A stretch of DNA of 38,536 bases from Acinetobacter calcoaceticus. Lineage in GTDB: Bacteria; Pseudomonadota; Gammaproteobacteria; Pseudomonadales; Moraxellaceae. The stretch covers positions 1 through 38,536 of the forward strand of contig NZ_SLVJ01000033.1 in NCBI RefSeq assembly GCF_004345325.1. The letters are read 5' to 3'. Shown in pieces: positions 1-7,838 of the stretch. Position numbers and translations under genes: made by a program. Numbering within the stretch: position 1 is the stretch's first letter; each line of letters opens with the position of its first letter. The notes beneath the pieces are model-generated. The model was given only the letters and a program-made list of their open reading frames with translations. It did no database searches and was not told the DNA's origin.

Positions 1-918
1 TTAGTCGCAACAGGTGGAACCAAGATTGGCTCAACAGGTTTAGCTTCTACATCAATCACGACTTTGGCTGGGTTTGAAGGCTGACCGTCGTTGTCTTTAA
101 CGGTGTATTCAAACTCATCCGCACCACTGAAACCTTCGTTCGGCGTATACGTCACTTTGCCTGTAGTTGGATCAATTTCAAGCGTACCGTTGGCAGGCTG
201 TTTGGTGATCACAACAGTCGTTGCATCAATTGTGCCGTCTGCATCGGTGTCATTTGCAATGATATCGATTTCAACTGGGGTATTTTCTTGAGTAGTACCT
301 GAATCATTGGTCGCAACAGGTGGAACCAAGATTGGCTCAACAGGTTTAGCTTCTACATCAATCACAACTTTGGCTGGGTTTGAAGGCTGACCGTCGTTGT
401 CTTTAACGGTATATTCAAACTCATCCGCACCACTGAAACCTTCGTTCGGCGTATACGTCACTTTGCCTGTAGTTGGATCAATTTCAAGCGTACCGTTGGC
501 AGGCTGTTTGGTGATTTCTACAGTCGTAGGATCAATCGTGCCGTCTACATCGGTGTCATTTGCAATGATATCGATTTCAACTGGGGTATTTTCTTGAGTA
601 GTACCTGAATCATTAGTCGCAACAGGTGGAACCAAGATTGGCTCAACAGGTTTAGCTTCTACATCAATCACGACTTTGGCTGGGTTTGAAGGCTGACCGT
701 CGTTGTCTTTAACGGTGTATTCAAACTCATCCGCACCACTGAAACCTTCGTTCGGCGTATACGTCACTTTGCCTGTAGTTGGATCAATTTCAAGCGTACC
801 GTTGGCAGGCTGTTTGGTGATCACAACAGTCGTTGCATCAATTGTGCCGTCTGCATCGGTGTCATTTGCAATGATATCGATTTCAACTGGGGTATTTTCT
901 TGAGTAGTACCTGAATCG
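1..918. repeat. Three 306-bp tandem repeats in the adhesin gene (A-B-A order)
   Basis: Units occupy 1-306, 307-612 and 613-918 and each encodes 102 residues. Units one and three differ only at their last base. The middle unit differs from both at scattered positions, mostly around 514-556 (unit offset about 208-250). Two more diverged units follow at about 919-1230 and 1230-1530, toward the protein N-terminus. Confidence 0.95.
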
Positions 919-2087
919 TTAGTCGCAACAGGTGGAACCAAGATTGGCTCAACAGGTTTAGCTTCTACATCAATCACAACTTTCGCAGGATCCGATTCAT
1001 TACCATCGCTGTCTTTAACGATGTATTCAAACTCATCCGCACCTGCATAGCCAGGATTTGGTGTGTAAGTTACTTTACCATCAGCATCAACGGTAACCGT
1101 ACCATTGGCAGGTTGTTTAGTAATTTCTACAGTCTTAGGATCGATCTTGCCATCTTCTAGATCAGAATCATTTGCAGTGATATCAATCACCACAGACTGA
1201 TCTACTTTAGTGTTGGCCTTATCATCAACTGCAACAGGTGGCGTTTCAACATCAATCACAACTTTGGCTGGATTAGATGGATTGCCATGGTTGTCTTTAA
1301 CGGTATATTCAAACTCATCTGGACCGCTGAAACCTGGGTTTGGCGTATAAGTCACTTTGCCCGTAATCGGATCAACTGCAACCGTACCATTGGCAGGTTG
1401 TTTAGTGATGACTACAGTCTTCGGATCAATCGTGCCGTCTTTGTCGGTGTCATTGCTGATCACTTCGATTTCAACAGGCTGACCCGGTTTAGTTTTGCCC
1501 GAATCATCACCAGCAACTGGTGGATAATCTTTGGTCACTACAGGGGGTACAAATTTATTGCCACCTTTGTCTTTATCATGATCAATAGCAAGCGCAGCAA
1601 CTGGCAGCAGCGCCAATAACCACCAAGGGTTAAATGCCCAGAATGCAGCAACTTCTTCACCACCTAAGGCTTGGCCCGCTTCCGCTTGATCAGCCAATAA
1701 GCTAACAGCATCATTTTTATCAGCACTTTCAGGCACGTATGGATAGTATTTACCATTTTCGTGCTGACCGATAATCAGATTCGACTCACCATCGGCATAA
1801 CCCAATTGAGCATTATCAGCATAATAGCCTTCAATGATCAGATCTGGTTGCTCGATATCGCCGCCTTCAAAACTAATCCACAAATCTTTACCTGCACGTT
1901 TAGTCGCAATATTCTCTGGACCAAACTGAGTTTCAAGATCAGTTAATTCGTAATGTACATTGGCTTTGGCCGCAAGTTTTAATGGTGTCCCCTGCGCGCC
2001 ACGACCACCTTTGCCGCCTTCGATACTAAATGTATCTAAGGTTGCTTTTTTATCATTAATTTTTAAAACAATATTTTTAACAGACAC
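1..2087 (-). CDS. Bap/BLP-like giant repeat adhesin, N-terminal part (runs off the window)
   Basis: The minus-strand frame is open from a GTG start at 2087, preceded by AAGGA about 8 bases upstream, to the window edge: 695 codons and no stop. No classical signal peptide is present. Residues 1-120 form a compact N-terminal region like the prefix domain of BapA/Bap-type proteins (starts SVKNIVLKINDKKATLDTF). A hydrophobic segment follows at about 147-168 (FWAFNPWWLLALLPVAALAI), then DHDKDKGG. From about residue 190 come Ig-like tandem domains of about 100 residues, with D/N-rich loops such as NDTDADGTID that suggest calcium binding, and an FSGADEFEYTVKDNDG signature. Known family role: surface adhesin for biofilm, exported by a type I system. 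No secretion gene is in view. It lies 74 bp downstream of the OmpA-domain gene, same strand, so co-transcription is likely. The C-terminus and secretion signal cannot be seen. Confidence 0.9.
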   Translation of the reverse strand, partial: MSVKNIVLKINDKKATLDTFSIEGGKGGRGAQGTPLKLAAKANVHYELTDLETQFGPENIATKRAGKDLWISFEGGDIEQPDLIIEGYYADNAQLGYADGESNLIIGQHENGKYYPYVPESADKNDAVSLLADQAEAGQALGGEEVAAFWAFNPWWLLALLPVAALAIDHDKDKGGNKFVPPVVTKDYPPVAGDDSGKTKPGQPVEIEVISNDTDKDGTIDPKTVVITKQPANGTVAVDPITGKVTYTPNPGFSGPDEFEYTVKDNHGNPSNPAKVVIDVETPPVAVDDKANTKVDQSVVIDITANDSDLEDGKIDPKTVEITKQPANGTVTVDADGKVTYTPNPGYAGADEFEYIVKDSDGNESDPAKVVIDVEAKPVEPILVPPVATNDSGTTQENTPVEIDIIANDTDADGTIDATTVVITKQPANGTLEIDPTTGKVTYTPNEGFSGADEFEYTVKDNDGQPSNPAKVVIDVEAKPVEPILVPPVATNDSGTTQENTPVEIDIIANDTDVDGTIDPTTVEITKQPANGTLEIDPTTGKVTYTPNEGFSGADEFEYTVKDNDGQPSNPAKVVIDVEAKPVEPILVPPVATNDSGTTQENTPVEIDIIANDTDADGTIDATTVVITKQPANGTLEIDPTTGKVTYTPNEGFSGADEFEYTVKDNDGQPSNPAKVVIDVEAKPVEPILVPPVAT

Positions 2088-2161
2088 GTTTAATTCCTTA
2101 ATTTCTGCGTTTGTGCAGCAATGTGTTCAAATTTGATTCATTCAATAACGGGGTAGGTTGA

Positions 2162-3106
2162 CTACTGAACACCATATAAAATGATTTCAACACGACGATT
2201 CGGCTGGTTACATGCAAGACGCGCGGTACGGTCTTTGGCATGTTGCACATCACAATCAGAAATTAATAAATTGCTTTCTCCACGACCCTCGGCATAGACC
2301 GAATCTGAAGTAAAGCCATGTCCCATGAGGACTTGTTTTACACTTTGAGCACGATGTGCTGAAAGTACTTGGTTATACGCCTCAGTACCATCTGGATCAG
2401 TGTAACCAATCACATCAATACGGCTAATTTGCGCTGTTTCTGCATGGATTGCATCTGCAACTTGTTTAATCTCTTGCTTGCCTTTTTCGAGCATGTTTTG
2501 CTCATCAGACTTATCAAACTTAAATAGCGCACCTGCTTGTAAGGTGATTTTTTTCAATACTTTTGGTGTTACCGCAGTACATTTATAGTTTTTATCTACA
2601 CGCGGCAAAGTATGCGTTTGCTGTTTGGCTTTCTCTTGCGCCTGCTGAATTTCTTCAGCATTCATAACCAAGAAATGCGGTTGCCCTTGTTCATTTTGGG
2701 CCACACGTAAATATGTGGTTTTATCTTTGGGTAGGTTATAGAGTTGACCACCCAATTCCTTAGTCAAATAGCGATCTTTCACATCAGTATGTATAGCGAC
2801 TAATTTCTGATTATCTGGGCAAACTTCAACTTGTTTATATGCACCCGGAAGTAAAGAGGCTAAATATTCACCGCCCACAAAAATATTAACGGCTTTACCT
2901 TCAACAAAGGCTTCATCACGCACAAATACCACATTTGCTTTCTCAGCAATGACATCGTCAACAGGTTTAACCTGGTCAAAGTTATTCCACTTTTCTACAG
3001 CAACACCATTACTTCCACCATTAACCATACAACCCGTTAGCAAGGAACTTATTAGTACGGTTTTTACGAGCGTTAAATCACGCTTGAACATTTTCATTAA
3101 CTTCAT
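2162..3106 (-). CDS. OmpA-domain lipoprotein upstream of the adhesin
   Basis: The protein has a lipoprotein signal (hydrophobic stretch ending in LLTGC). A central part follows (VVFVRDEAFVEGKAVNIFVGG) that resembles DUF2846-type lipoprotein domains. The C-terminal half is an OmpA-like peptidoglycan-binding domain with the family pattern IDVIGYTDPDG, YNQVLSAHRAQSV and a closing CNQPNRRVEIIL. Expected location: outer membrane, bound to the cell wall. The frame is open up to 3172, but the extra 22 residues would precede the signal peptide. I chose the ATG at 3106; 3097 or 3091 are equally possible, since no strong ribosome site decides. Its place just before a Bap-type adhesin suggests it helps anchor or expose the adhesin; that role is inferred. 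OmpA domain certain, start uncertain. Confidence 0.9.
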   Translation of the reverse strand: MKLMKMFKRDLTLVKTVLISSLLTGCMVNGGSNGVAVEKWNNFDQVKPVDDVIAEKANVVFVRDEAFVEGKAVNIFVGGEYLASLLPGAYKQVEVCPDNQKLVAIHTDVKDRYLTKELGGQLYNLPKDKTTYLRVAQNEQGQPHFLVMNAEEIQQAQEKAKQQTHTLPRVDKNYKCTAVTPKVLKKITLQAGALFKFDKSDEQNMLEKGKQEIKQVADAIHAETAQISRIDVIGYTDPDGTEAYNQVLSAHRAQSVKQVLMGHGFTSDSVYAEGRGESNLLISDCDVQHAKDRTARLACNQPNRRVEIILYGVQ

Positions 3107-3172
3107 ATATCCAATAATTGATAAGTCATATACAAAACTCAAAATCTTAAATTCAATTATTATTAGTAACAA

Positions 3173-4295
3173 ATTAAATAAAGACTAAACTCATAATGAC
3201 TAAAATTTGCAAGCTCATATTGTACACAAATAAAGTGTAAACAGTCACATAAAATAAACACTATGTGCGAGAAAACCGAAAATAATCATAATATGACGAA
3301 TAAAAATTGTATTTTTATTATACTATTTTCTTTTAAATCATATAATTATAACTGTACGTTAGATTGAAATATGAACGTAATATATTTTCACGGACATTTT
3401 CATCCTTTAATTCAACCAATCCATTAATACATTTCTTTGTAAAATACCCTTAATATATGGATATATTTTTTATTAAGTTTTAATTCACTATTTATTTAAA
3501 CCTTTAAGCACTGTTTATTTATATTTTAAAATATTTATTGTAGCCAAACTTAACACCCATTTAAATTGGTTATTTTAGTTATATAAAATAGTCTTACAAC
3601 AATAGTAACAATTTGTTAAAAAACATTAATTTACACAATGTTACAGTTCAGAGGCTAATGAGAAACTCGAACTCATAGCCATCCAAAATCGAGTCTGCAG
3701 TTGTAATATATCTATATTGGAATGCTTGTGAATTGATCAAATCGTTTAAATTTTACTTTTCAAAAAACAGCTAATGATCGAGTATTTATAATTATTGCCT
3801 TCTATCTTCAAAGCACAAGGATCGAATCAATCCTTGCACTATTTATGAAAAATTTAATCAAAAAAATCATTGCAATCTATGAGTTAAGTGCGCATAGCAT
3901 AGCCAATGCCTGCACTTAAGCGACTTTGGCCGCTACATTGTTATTTACTTGAGTTCAGTTACAGTCGCCAGTGCAGAACATCCCATTCCCCCAAAATAAT
4001 GAGCATCATGCTTTGGCTCAATCGGTTAAGGGTCAAATAATGACGCATGTCGGTGTTGCTGATGAATTGCTTCGGTTTTAAGCTGCGCTGAATGCTGCCA
4101 GATGGGGATTTTAAACGGATTCTATTCTGACGTGATCACATCGATGACCACTCAACAAGACGATATTTTCATGACTGTTATCGGTTATTTTATTGAGTCT
4201 ATAACAGAAAAATGTCAGGCTATTACAGAGATAAGTACTTTATTTTATTAAGATATTTATTATAAATCCTAACATTAAAGCCTTAAAATTGGAGC
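3173..4295. other. Long AT-rich non-coding stretch
   Basis: No convincing gene. The part to about 3640 is extremely AT-rich and probably holds the promoter of the lipoprotein/adhesin unit. An imperfect hairpin lies at 3653-3680 (GGCTAATGAG pairing with CTCATAGCC, one bulged base). Around 3959-4140 the base composition rises to coding-like values, and the minus strand stays open for about 60 codons, ending in a peptide with LSQSMMLIILGEWDVLHWRL (its last ATG is at 4048). This may be the remains of a decayed gene; I do not recognise it. Confidence 0.5.
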
Positions 4296-4318
4296 AAAAA
4301 AAACTGCCCGAAGGCAGT
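4296..4318 (-). terminator. Rho-independent terminator after atsR
   Basis: Read on the minus strand, a perfect 6-bp stem ACTGCC/GGCAGT closes a TTCG tetraloop and runs into eight T residues. It lies 77 bases past the atsR stop and fits the end of the ats transcript. Confidence 0.92.
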
Positions 4319-4394
4319 GCGCGCCATGCTTATCCAAGGCTGTATTTGCATGTCACTATGGATGAATAGAATCTTTAAATCTGCAATACAGCAC

Positions 4395-5495
4395 TCATTT
4401 TTCAGGCCAAAATTGTACATAACCCAGATGTTTGATCCCCGTATCAACGAATTGTGGATCGATCCATTGCTTGATTTGAATATCATTTTTGATCAGCTTG
4501 GCATCCAATGCTGTGCGTACTCCAGTCTGTAAATGGTCTAAGTATGACGAATCTAAACGAGGTGAATGCATATCTTTGAGCGACAAAGCATCCAAATTTA
4601 AAGCATAGAGCTGTTTTGAATATCCAGCATTCTGTGTCACCAGTTGAATGGCTGTATCTCTATTTTCATCTTGACCGACATAATAGGCGGATTTCAATAC
4701 TGCATTCACCAGCTTTTGAACGATTTCAGGATGGGTTTTGATGAACCCCTTAGTTGCAATTAATCCAGTTTGGATACTGCCTGCCCCCTGACTGTCACGA
4801 CTACTCAGCGGGATCTCAACAATACCCTTGAGTTTTAAAGCCAGATTATTCATCAAGCCCCAACCCGCATCAATCTGGCCAGCAGCCAATGCGGCATTGG
4901 CTGCTGCGGGGTCCATATTGACAATGCGAAAGTCTTTTTCGCTAAAACCATATTGATGAATAAACTGATTAAAAGACAATTGCATCGCAGTCCCTTGGAA
5001 CACCGCAATACGTTTGCCTTTTAAGGCAGCCAAACTGTTATAGCCTTTGTTGGGCAAGACCGCGAGGTAGCCCGGTGTATCGCGACTAATCGCCATTAAC
5101 AAACGAGTGTCAATTCCTTTGGACTTGCCAATAATCATGGCCAAGTCACCCAAAAATGCAAAATCAACTTGATCATTGGCCAGCGCCTCATTAACTGCAG
5201 GTCCTGCGCCTTTAAAAAACTGCCATTCGACTTTAACATTTAGCGGTGCGAGCTCTTTCTGGATCATTTGATTTAAATACACATGATCGACCAAGGCCGC
5301 ACCACTACTCGGATGACTACTGCTACTGATATCTGGTACTGCAATTCGAATCGTGGTGATTTTTTCTTGACCCTGCGCTTGACCTGATTGTAGTGTTGAC
5401 GTCGGTTGAGAAGGCTTAAGCAGAATAAAGAGCACCACCACCACGATCAATATCGGGAAAGCCCAAACATATTTTCTCTTTCGCTCTGCAAACAT
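4395..5495 (-). CDS. atsR: ABC transporter substrate-binding protein for sulfate esters/sulfonates
   Basis: 366 residues of the SsuA/TauA/NrtA-like periplasmic binding family. An N-terminal basic stretch and membrane segment (about 11-27, WAFPILIVVVVLFILL) are followed by a Ser/Gln-rich linker and the binding fold from about residue 48 (IRIAVPDISSSSHPSSGAALVDHVYL). Typical features are the VDFAFLGDLAMIIG and LKGKRIAVFQGTAMQLSF segments. No lipobox cysteine is present, so it is either released or held by the N-terminal helix. The start has a clear AGGA ribosome site. It is the last gene of the ats cluster, 125 bp after atsK, and is followed by a strong terminator. The role of capturing sulfate esters is inferred from the neighbouring atsK and atsA; the true ligand is not readable from sequence. 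Confidence 0.87.
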   Translation of the reverse strand: MFAERKRKYVWAFPILIVVVVLFILLKPSQPTSTLQSGQAQGQEKITTIRIAVPDISSSSHPSSGAALVDHVYLNQMIQKELAPLNVKVEWQFFKGAGPAVNEALANDQVDFAFLGDLAMIIGKSKGIDTRLLMAISRDTPGYLAVLPNKGYNSLAALKGKRIAVFQGTAMQLSFNQFIHQYGFSEKDFRIVNMDPAAANAALAAGQIDAGWGLMNNLALKLKGIVEIPLSSRDSQGAGSIQTGLIATKGFIKTHPEIVQKLVNAVLKSAYYVGQDENRDTAIQLVTQNAGYSKQLYALNLDALSLKDMHSPRLDSSYLDHLQTGVRTALDAKLIKNDIQIKQWIDPQFVDTGIKHLGYVQFWPEK

Positions 5496-5620
5496 CGCTA
5501 TTCCTATTTAATCAAATTGTCGTGATATACATTGGGGGCGCTAGGCCTTAAGCCATGGATCATATTTTTGCGCTAAAGCCATAAGCTTGGGTCATCACGC
5601 TAAAGTCACACTGCAATATG

Positions 5621-6658
5621 CTATTGAGAAGAAAGTACCGCTTCAATCTTGGCCTGTTCCAATTGCTGTTCTGACAAATTCGGCGCGATGGTGTGACTGC
5701 GAAATCCATCTATACCCACCGGAATGTCGCCTGCCAAAGTCACACGGCGTACCACCCGATGCTGATCTTCATAGTCATTGACTGCGAGATGTTGTGTGGC
5801 GCGGTTATCCCAGATCGCAACATCCCCCACCTGCCATTTCCAGCGCAGAGTATTTTCTGGTTGTGTGATCCGATCTTGGAAAATATCGAACACTCGACTG
5901 GATTCAGTCTTAGATAAGCCACTAAAATATTTAAAGAAGAATCCCAGCACCAAGCTGCGTTTACCTGTTTGCGGATGTACACGAACCAGTGGGTGCTCGG
6001 TTTGATACACCGTACTGGCAAAGACATTCTTATATCGACCCAGGGTTTCCTTATCCGTATTAGGCTTGGCTGCGATATAGTCAAAATCATTACTGTGGAT
6101 GGCTTTAAGTTGATGAGCCAGATTTTTAAGCATCTCTGGTAAATCATCATAAGCGGCTTCAGTATTGGCCCAAGTGGTATCACCACCACGTTCTGGTACC
6201 ACCACTGCTCTTAATATGCTCATTTTTGGATAAGCATCAATAAAAGTCACATCGGTGTGCCAGATATTGGCTCGTGCGCCATGCTTCGAATCAAGTTCAA
6301 GTAAATACTGGGTACCATCCACCGTGGGTAAAGTTGGATGCTTAATCGGTCTTCCAAGCAATTGCGCAAAGGCTTCTTGTTCTTGATCATCGAGATGATT
6401 TTGATTTCTAAAAAAGATCACTTTATATTGCAACAATGCCTGTTCAATGGCCTGCAGCGTGTCTTGATCCAAATCTCCAGATAATGCAACACCTTCGATG
6501 ATCGCACCGATCCGACCTGTAATCGGGCTCACTTTGAATTGTTGTTGTGGTTTATCGATCACTACTTTGTCGTTCACTGCAGCTTTCTCCATAACTGCTT
6601 TGTCGTACACTGCAGCTTTATCGATCACTGCTTTGTCGATCACATTGGTCATTATCAT
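5621..6658 (-). CDS. atsK: Fe(II)/2-oxoglutarate-dependent alkylsulfatase (TauD/AtsK family)
   Basis: TauD/TfdA-family dioxygenase that would oxidatively cleave alkyl sulfate esters, releasing sulfate for sulfur nutrition. The iron-binding triad is visible as H135 and D137 in WHTDVTF and H291 in NRATQHLAVNDY. R302 and R306 in HRVVRRVTLAGD match the 2-oxoglutarate and sulfate/sulfonate contacts (numbering from the in-frame GTG at 6661). AtsK is preferred over taurine dioxygenase because arylsulfatase and the double-domain permease are neighbours. The start is uncertain: GTG 6661, ATG 6658 and ATG 6652 are all in frame, and the best-spaced GAG favours 6658 or 6652. The first 40 or so residues are unusual: an 11-residue motif repeated three times precedes the normal family start at FKVSPITGRIGA. 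The cytoplasmic enzyme probably uses imported substrate. Confidence 0.9.
   Translation of the reverse strand: MIMTNVIDKAVIDKAAVYDKAVMEKAAVNDKVVIDKPQQQFKVSPITGRIGAIIEGVALSGDLDQDTLQAIEQALLQYKVIFFRNQNHLDDQEQEAFAQLLGRPIKHPTLPTVDGTQYLLELDSKHGARANIWHTDVTFIDAYPKMSILRAVVVPERGGDTTWANTEAAYDDLPEMLKNLAHQLKAIHSNDFDYIAAKPNTDKETLGRYKNVFASTVYQTEHPLVRVHPQTGKRSLVLGFFFKYFSGLSKTESSRVFDIFQDRITQPENTLRWKWQVGDVAIWDNRATQHLAVNDYEDQHRVVRRVTLAGDIPVGIDGFRSHTIAPNLSEQQLEQAKIEAVLSSQ
6548..6643 (-). repeat. 33-bp tandem repeat in the 5' end of atsK
   Basis: On the coding strand, two units of 33 bases and one of 30 alternate 15- and 18-base halves of the type GTGATCGACAAAGCA. They encode VIDKAVIDKAA, VYDKAVMEKAA and VNDKVVIDKP. 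The repeat keeps the reading frame and forms an N-terminal extension outside the dioxygenase fold. Confidence 0.9.
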
Positions 6659-7052
6659 CACTCATCAATTATTTTTGTTTATCTTATTTATAGCTTAAAA
6701 AACATTCTGTCTGCACTCAGACATTTCTATGAAGATATCGTTCAAAGCTAATATCATTCGCTGATATTTAGCTTGCATCACAAAAATATTTAAATAGGCG
6801 TTTTAAAAATAATTTTACCCATACGCCTTTATCAATACGGATGGATCAGTACCGATTACTCACAAAGCAATATCTTGAATACCGATGTATTTAGCATAAC
6901 TTTGAATTTTGAAGTGCTCAATTTTTAGTTATATTTAGCGATTCTAATGCTATGAACTGGCATTTACGCAACTGCTGATCGGCATGAGGTTGAGTGCATT
7001 CAATCCATTTAAAACCAATAGCAACATCATACAAAAATAACAGGCTCAGTAC
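6659..7052. promoter_or_regulatory. Divergent control region between atsK and the Crp-type gene
   Basis: This 394-bp spacer must carry the atsK promoter (minus) and the regulator promoter (plus). Its most striking element is a near-perfect dyad: AGCTAATATCA at 6746-6756, a 5-base centre, and TGATATTTAGCT at 6762-6773, with one extra T in the right arm. It lies about 90-115 bases upstream of atsK, a normal place for an activator or autoregulator site. Which protein binds is not known. Confidence 0.5.
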
Positions 7053-7769
7053 ATGCAGCAAATCAGAGAACTCTTAGATCATTACCCCTTTATTCAGCAT
7101 CTAGATCAGTCTGAAAAAGAGTCGCTCATAGAGCAAATCAAAGTAAAAAAGTTCTATCACAATCAAATGATTTATTCCCAAAACACAAGCATCAATGAAG
7201 TCATGCTGGTATTAAATGGCATTATTAAAACCAGTTGGGTCACCATAGAAGGAAAAAATTTCACCAAAATGTTTGTGCCAGCAGGCTTGCTGATTAACAT
7301 TGTTCCACTCATCGCGGAAAGACCATTGATCCATGACTATATCGCCTATGGCAATACCACGGTCGCAATCATACCCGGAGCGATTTTTTTAAACATCATT
7401 CAGGCTAATCCTCAGGCTTTGTTTTATATCCTAAAACTGGTGTGTATACGCAGTCAGTTTAGCCGAGAGCAACTGCACTATGCCGCAACCGATACATTAC
7501 GTATTCGCCTAGCCAAAGAGTTACTGTTTTTGGCGCATTATCATGCTTCAAAATTAGACAATGTTATACATCTCAAACTCAAGCTGACCCATGAAAATTT
7601 TGCTGAACTGTTGCAAAGTTCCAGACAGAGCATCAATCGCGAGTTTAGTTGGCTGGCCCAAGCCGGTATCGTGCAGGCACGGTATAACCAAATCGCCATT
7701 ACCGATCTGACCCGCCTGACCCTTTTAGCCAAATCTAATACCCAAGTTACAGATACGTTGTTTGCTTGA
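7053..7769 (+). CDS. Crp/Fnr-family transcriptional regulator within the ats cluster
   Basis: 238 residues with an N-terminal cyclic-nucleotide-binding-like beta-roll (about 15-130; IYSQNTSINEVMLVLNGIIKTSWVTIEG) and a C-terminal winged helix (about 165-225). The recognition region reads LTHENFAELLQSSRQSINREFSWLAQAGIV, a normal HTH_Crp pattern. The cysteines that would ligate an Fnr iron-sulfur cluster are absent, and the conserved cAMP-contact segment is not obvious, so the ligand is unknown. It is transcribed away from atsK and toward atsA, on the strand opposite to all ats enzyme and transport genes. A local regulator of this sulfur cluster is the natural inference. In other bacteria ats genes are controlled by CysB-type regulators, so a Crp-type protein here is somewhat unusual. 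Confidence 0.88.
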   Translation: MQQIRELLDHYPFIQHLDQSEKESLIEQIKVKKFYHNQMIYSQNTSINEVMLVLNGIIKTSWVTIEGKNFTKMFVPAGLLINIVPLIAERPLIHDYIAYGNTTVAIIPGAIFLNIIQANPQALFYILKLVCIRSQFSREQLHYAATDTLRIRLAKELLFLAHYHASKLDNVIHLKLKLTHENFAELLQSSRQSINREFSWLAQAGIVQARYNQIAITDLTRLTLLAKSNTQVTDTLFA

Positions 7770-7808
7770 GCTGTGTAGCGTAGTGACCATCACCACGCTA
7801 AATAGCTC
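7768..7808. terminator. Hairpin between convergent crp-type gene and atsA
   Basis: Nested inverted repeats (outer GAGCT/AGCTC, inner GCGTAGTG/CACCACGC with one mismatch) sit between the two converging stop codons. There is no good T-tract, so it may end transcripts inefficiently or only shield the converging messages. Confidence 0.5.
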
Positions 7809-7838
7809 GACGATGCCGTGCTCCAGCCTAATCCAACA

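Noticed and set aside
91..903. Three identical-looking 66-residue plus-strand frames
   Set aside because: They are the antisense of the adhesin repeats, spaced by 306 bp; the minus frame is open throughout and has a start and ribosome site.
1..918. CRISPR-like array
   Set aside because: Units are 306 bp, coding and without spacers.
5740..6189. 149-residue minus-strand frame
   Set aside because: It lies inside atsK in another frame, with no recognisable domain.
5621..6658. Taurine dioxygenase (tauD)
   Set aside because: The family motifs are shared, but the neighbouring arylsulfatase and double-domain permease point to sulfate esters (AtsK).
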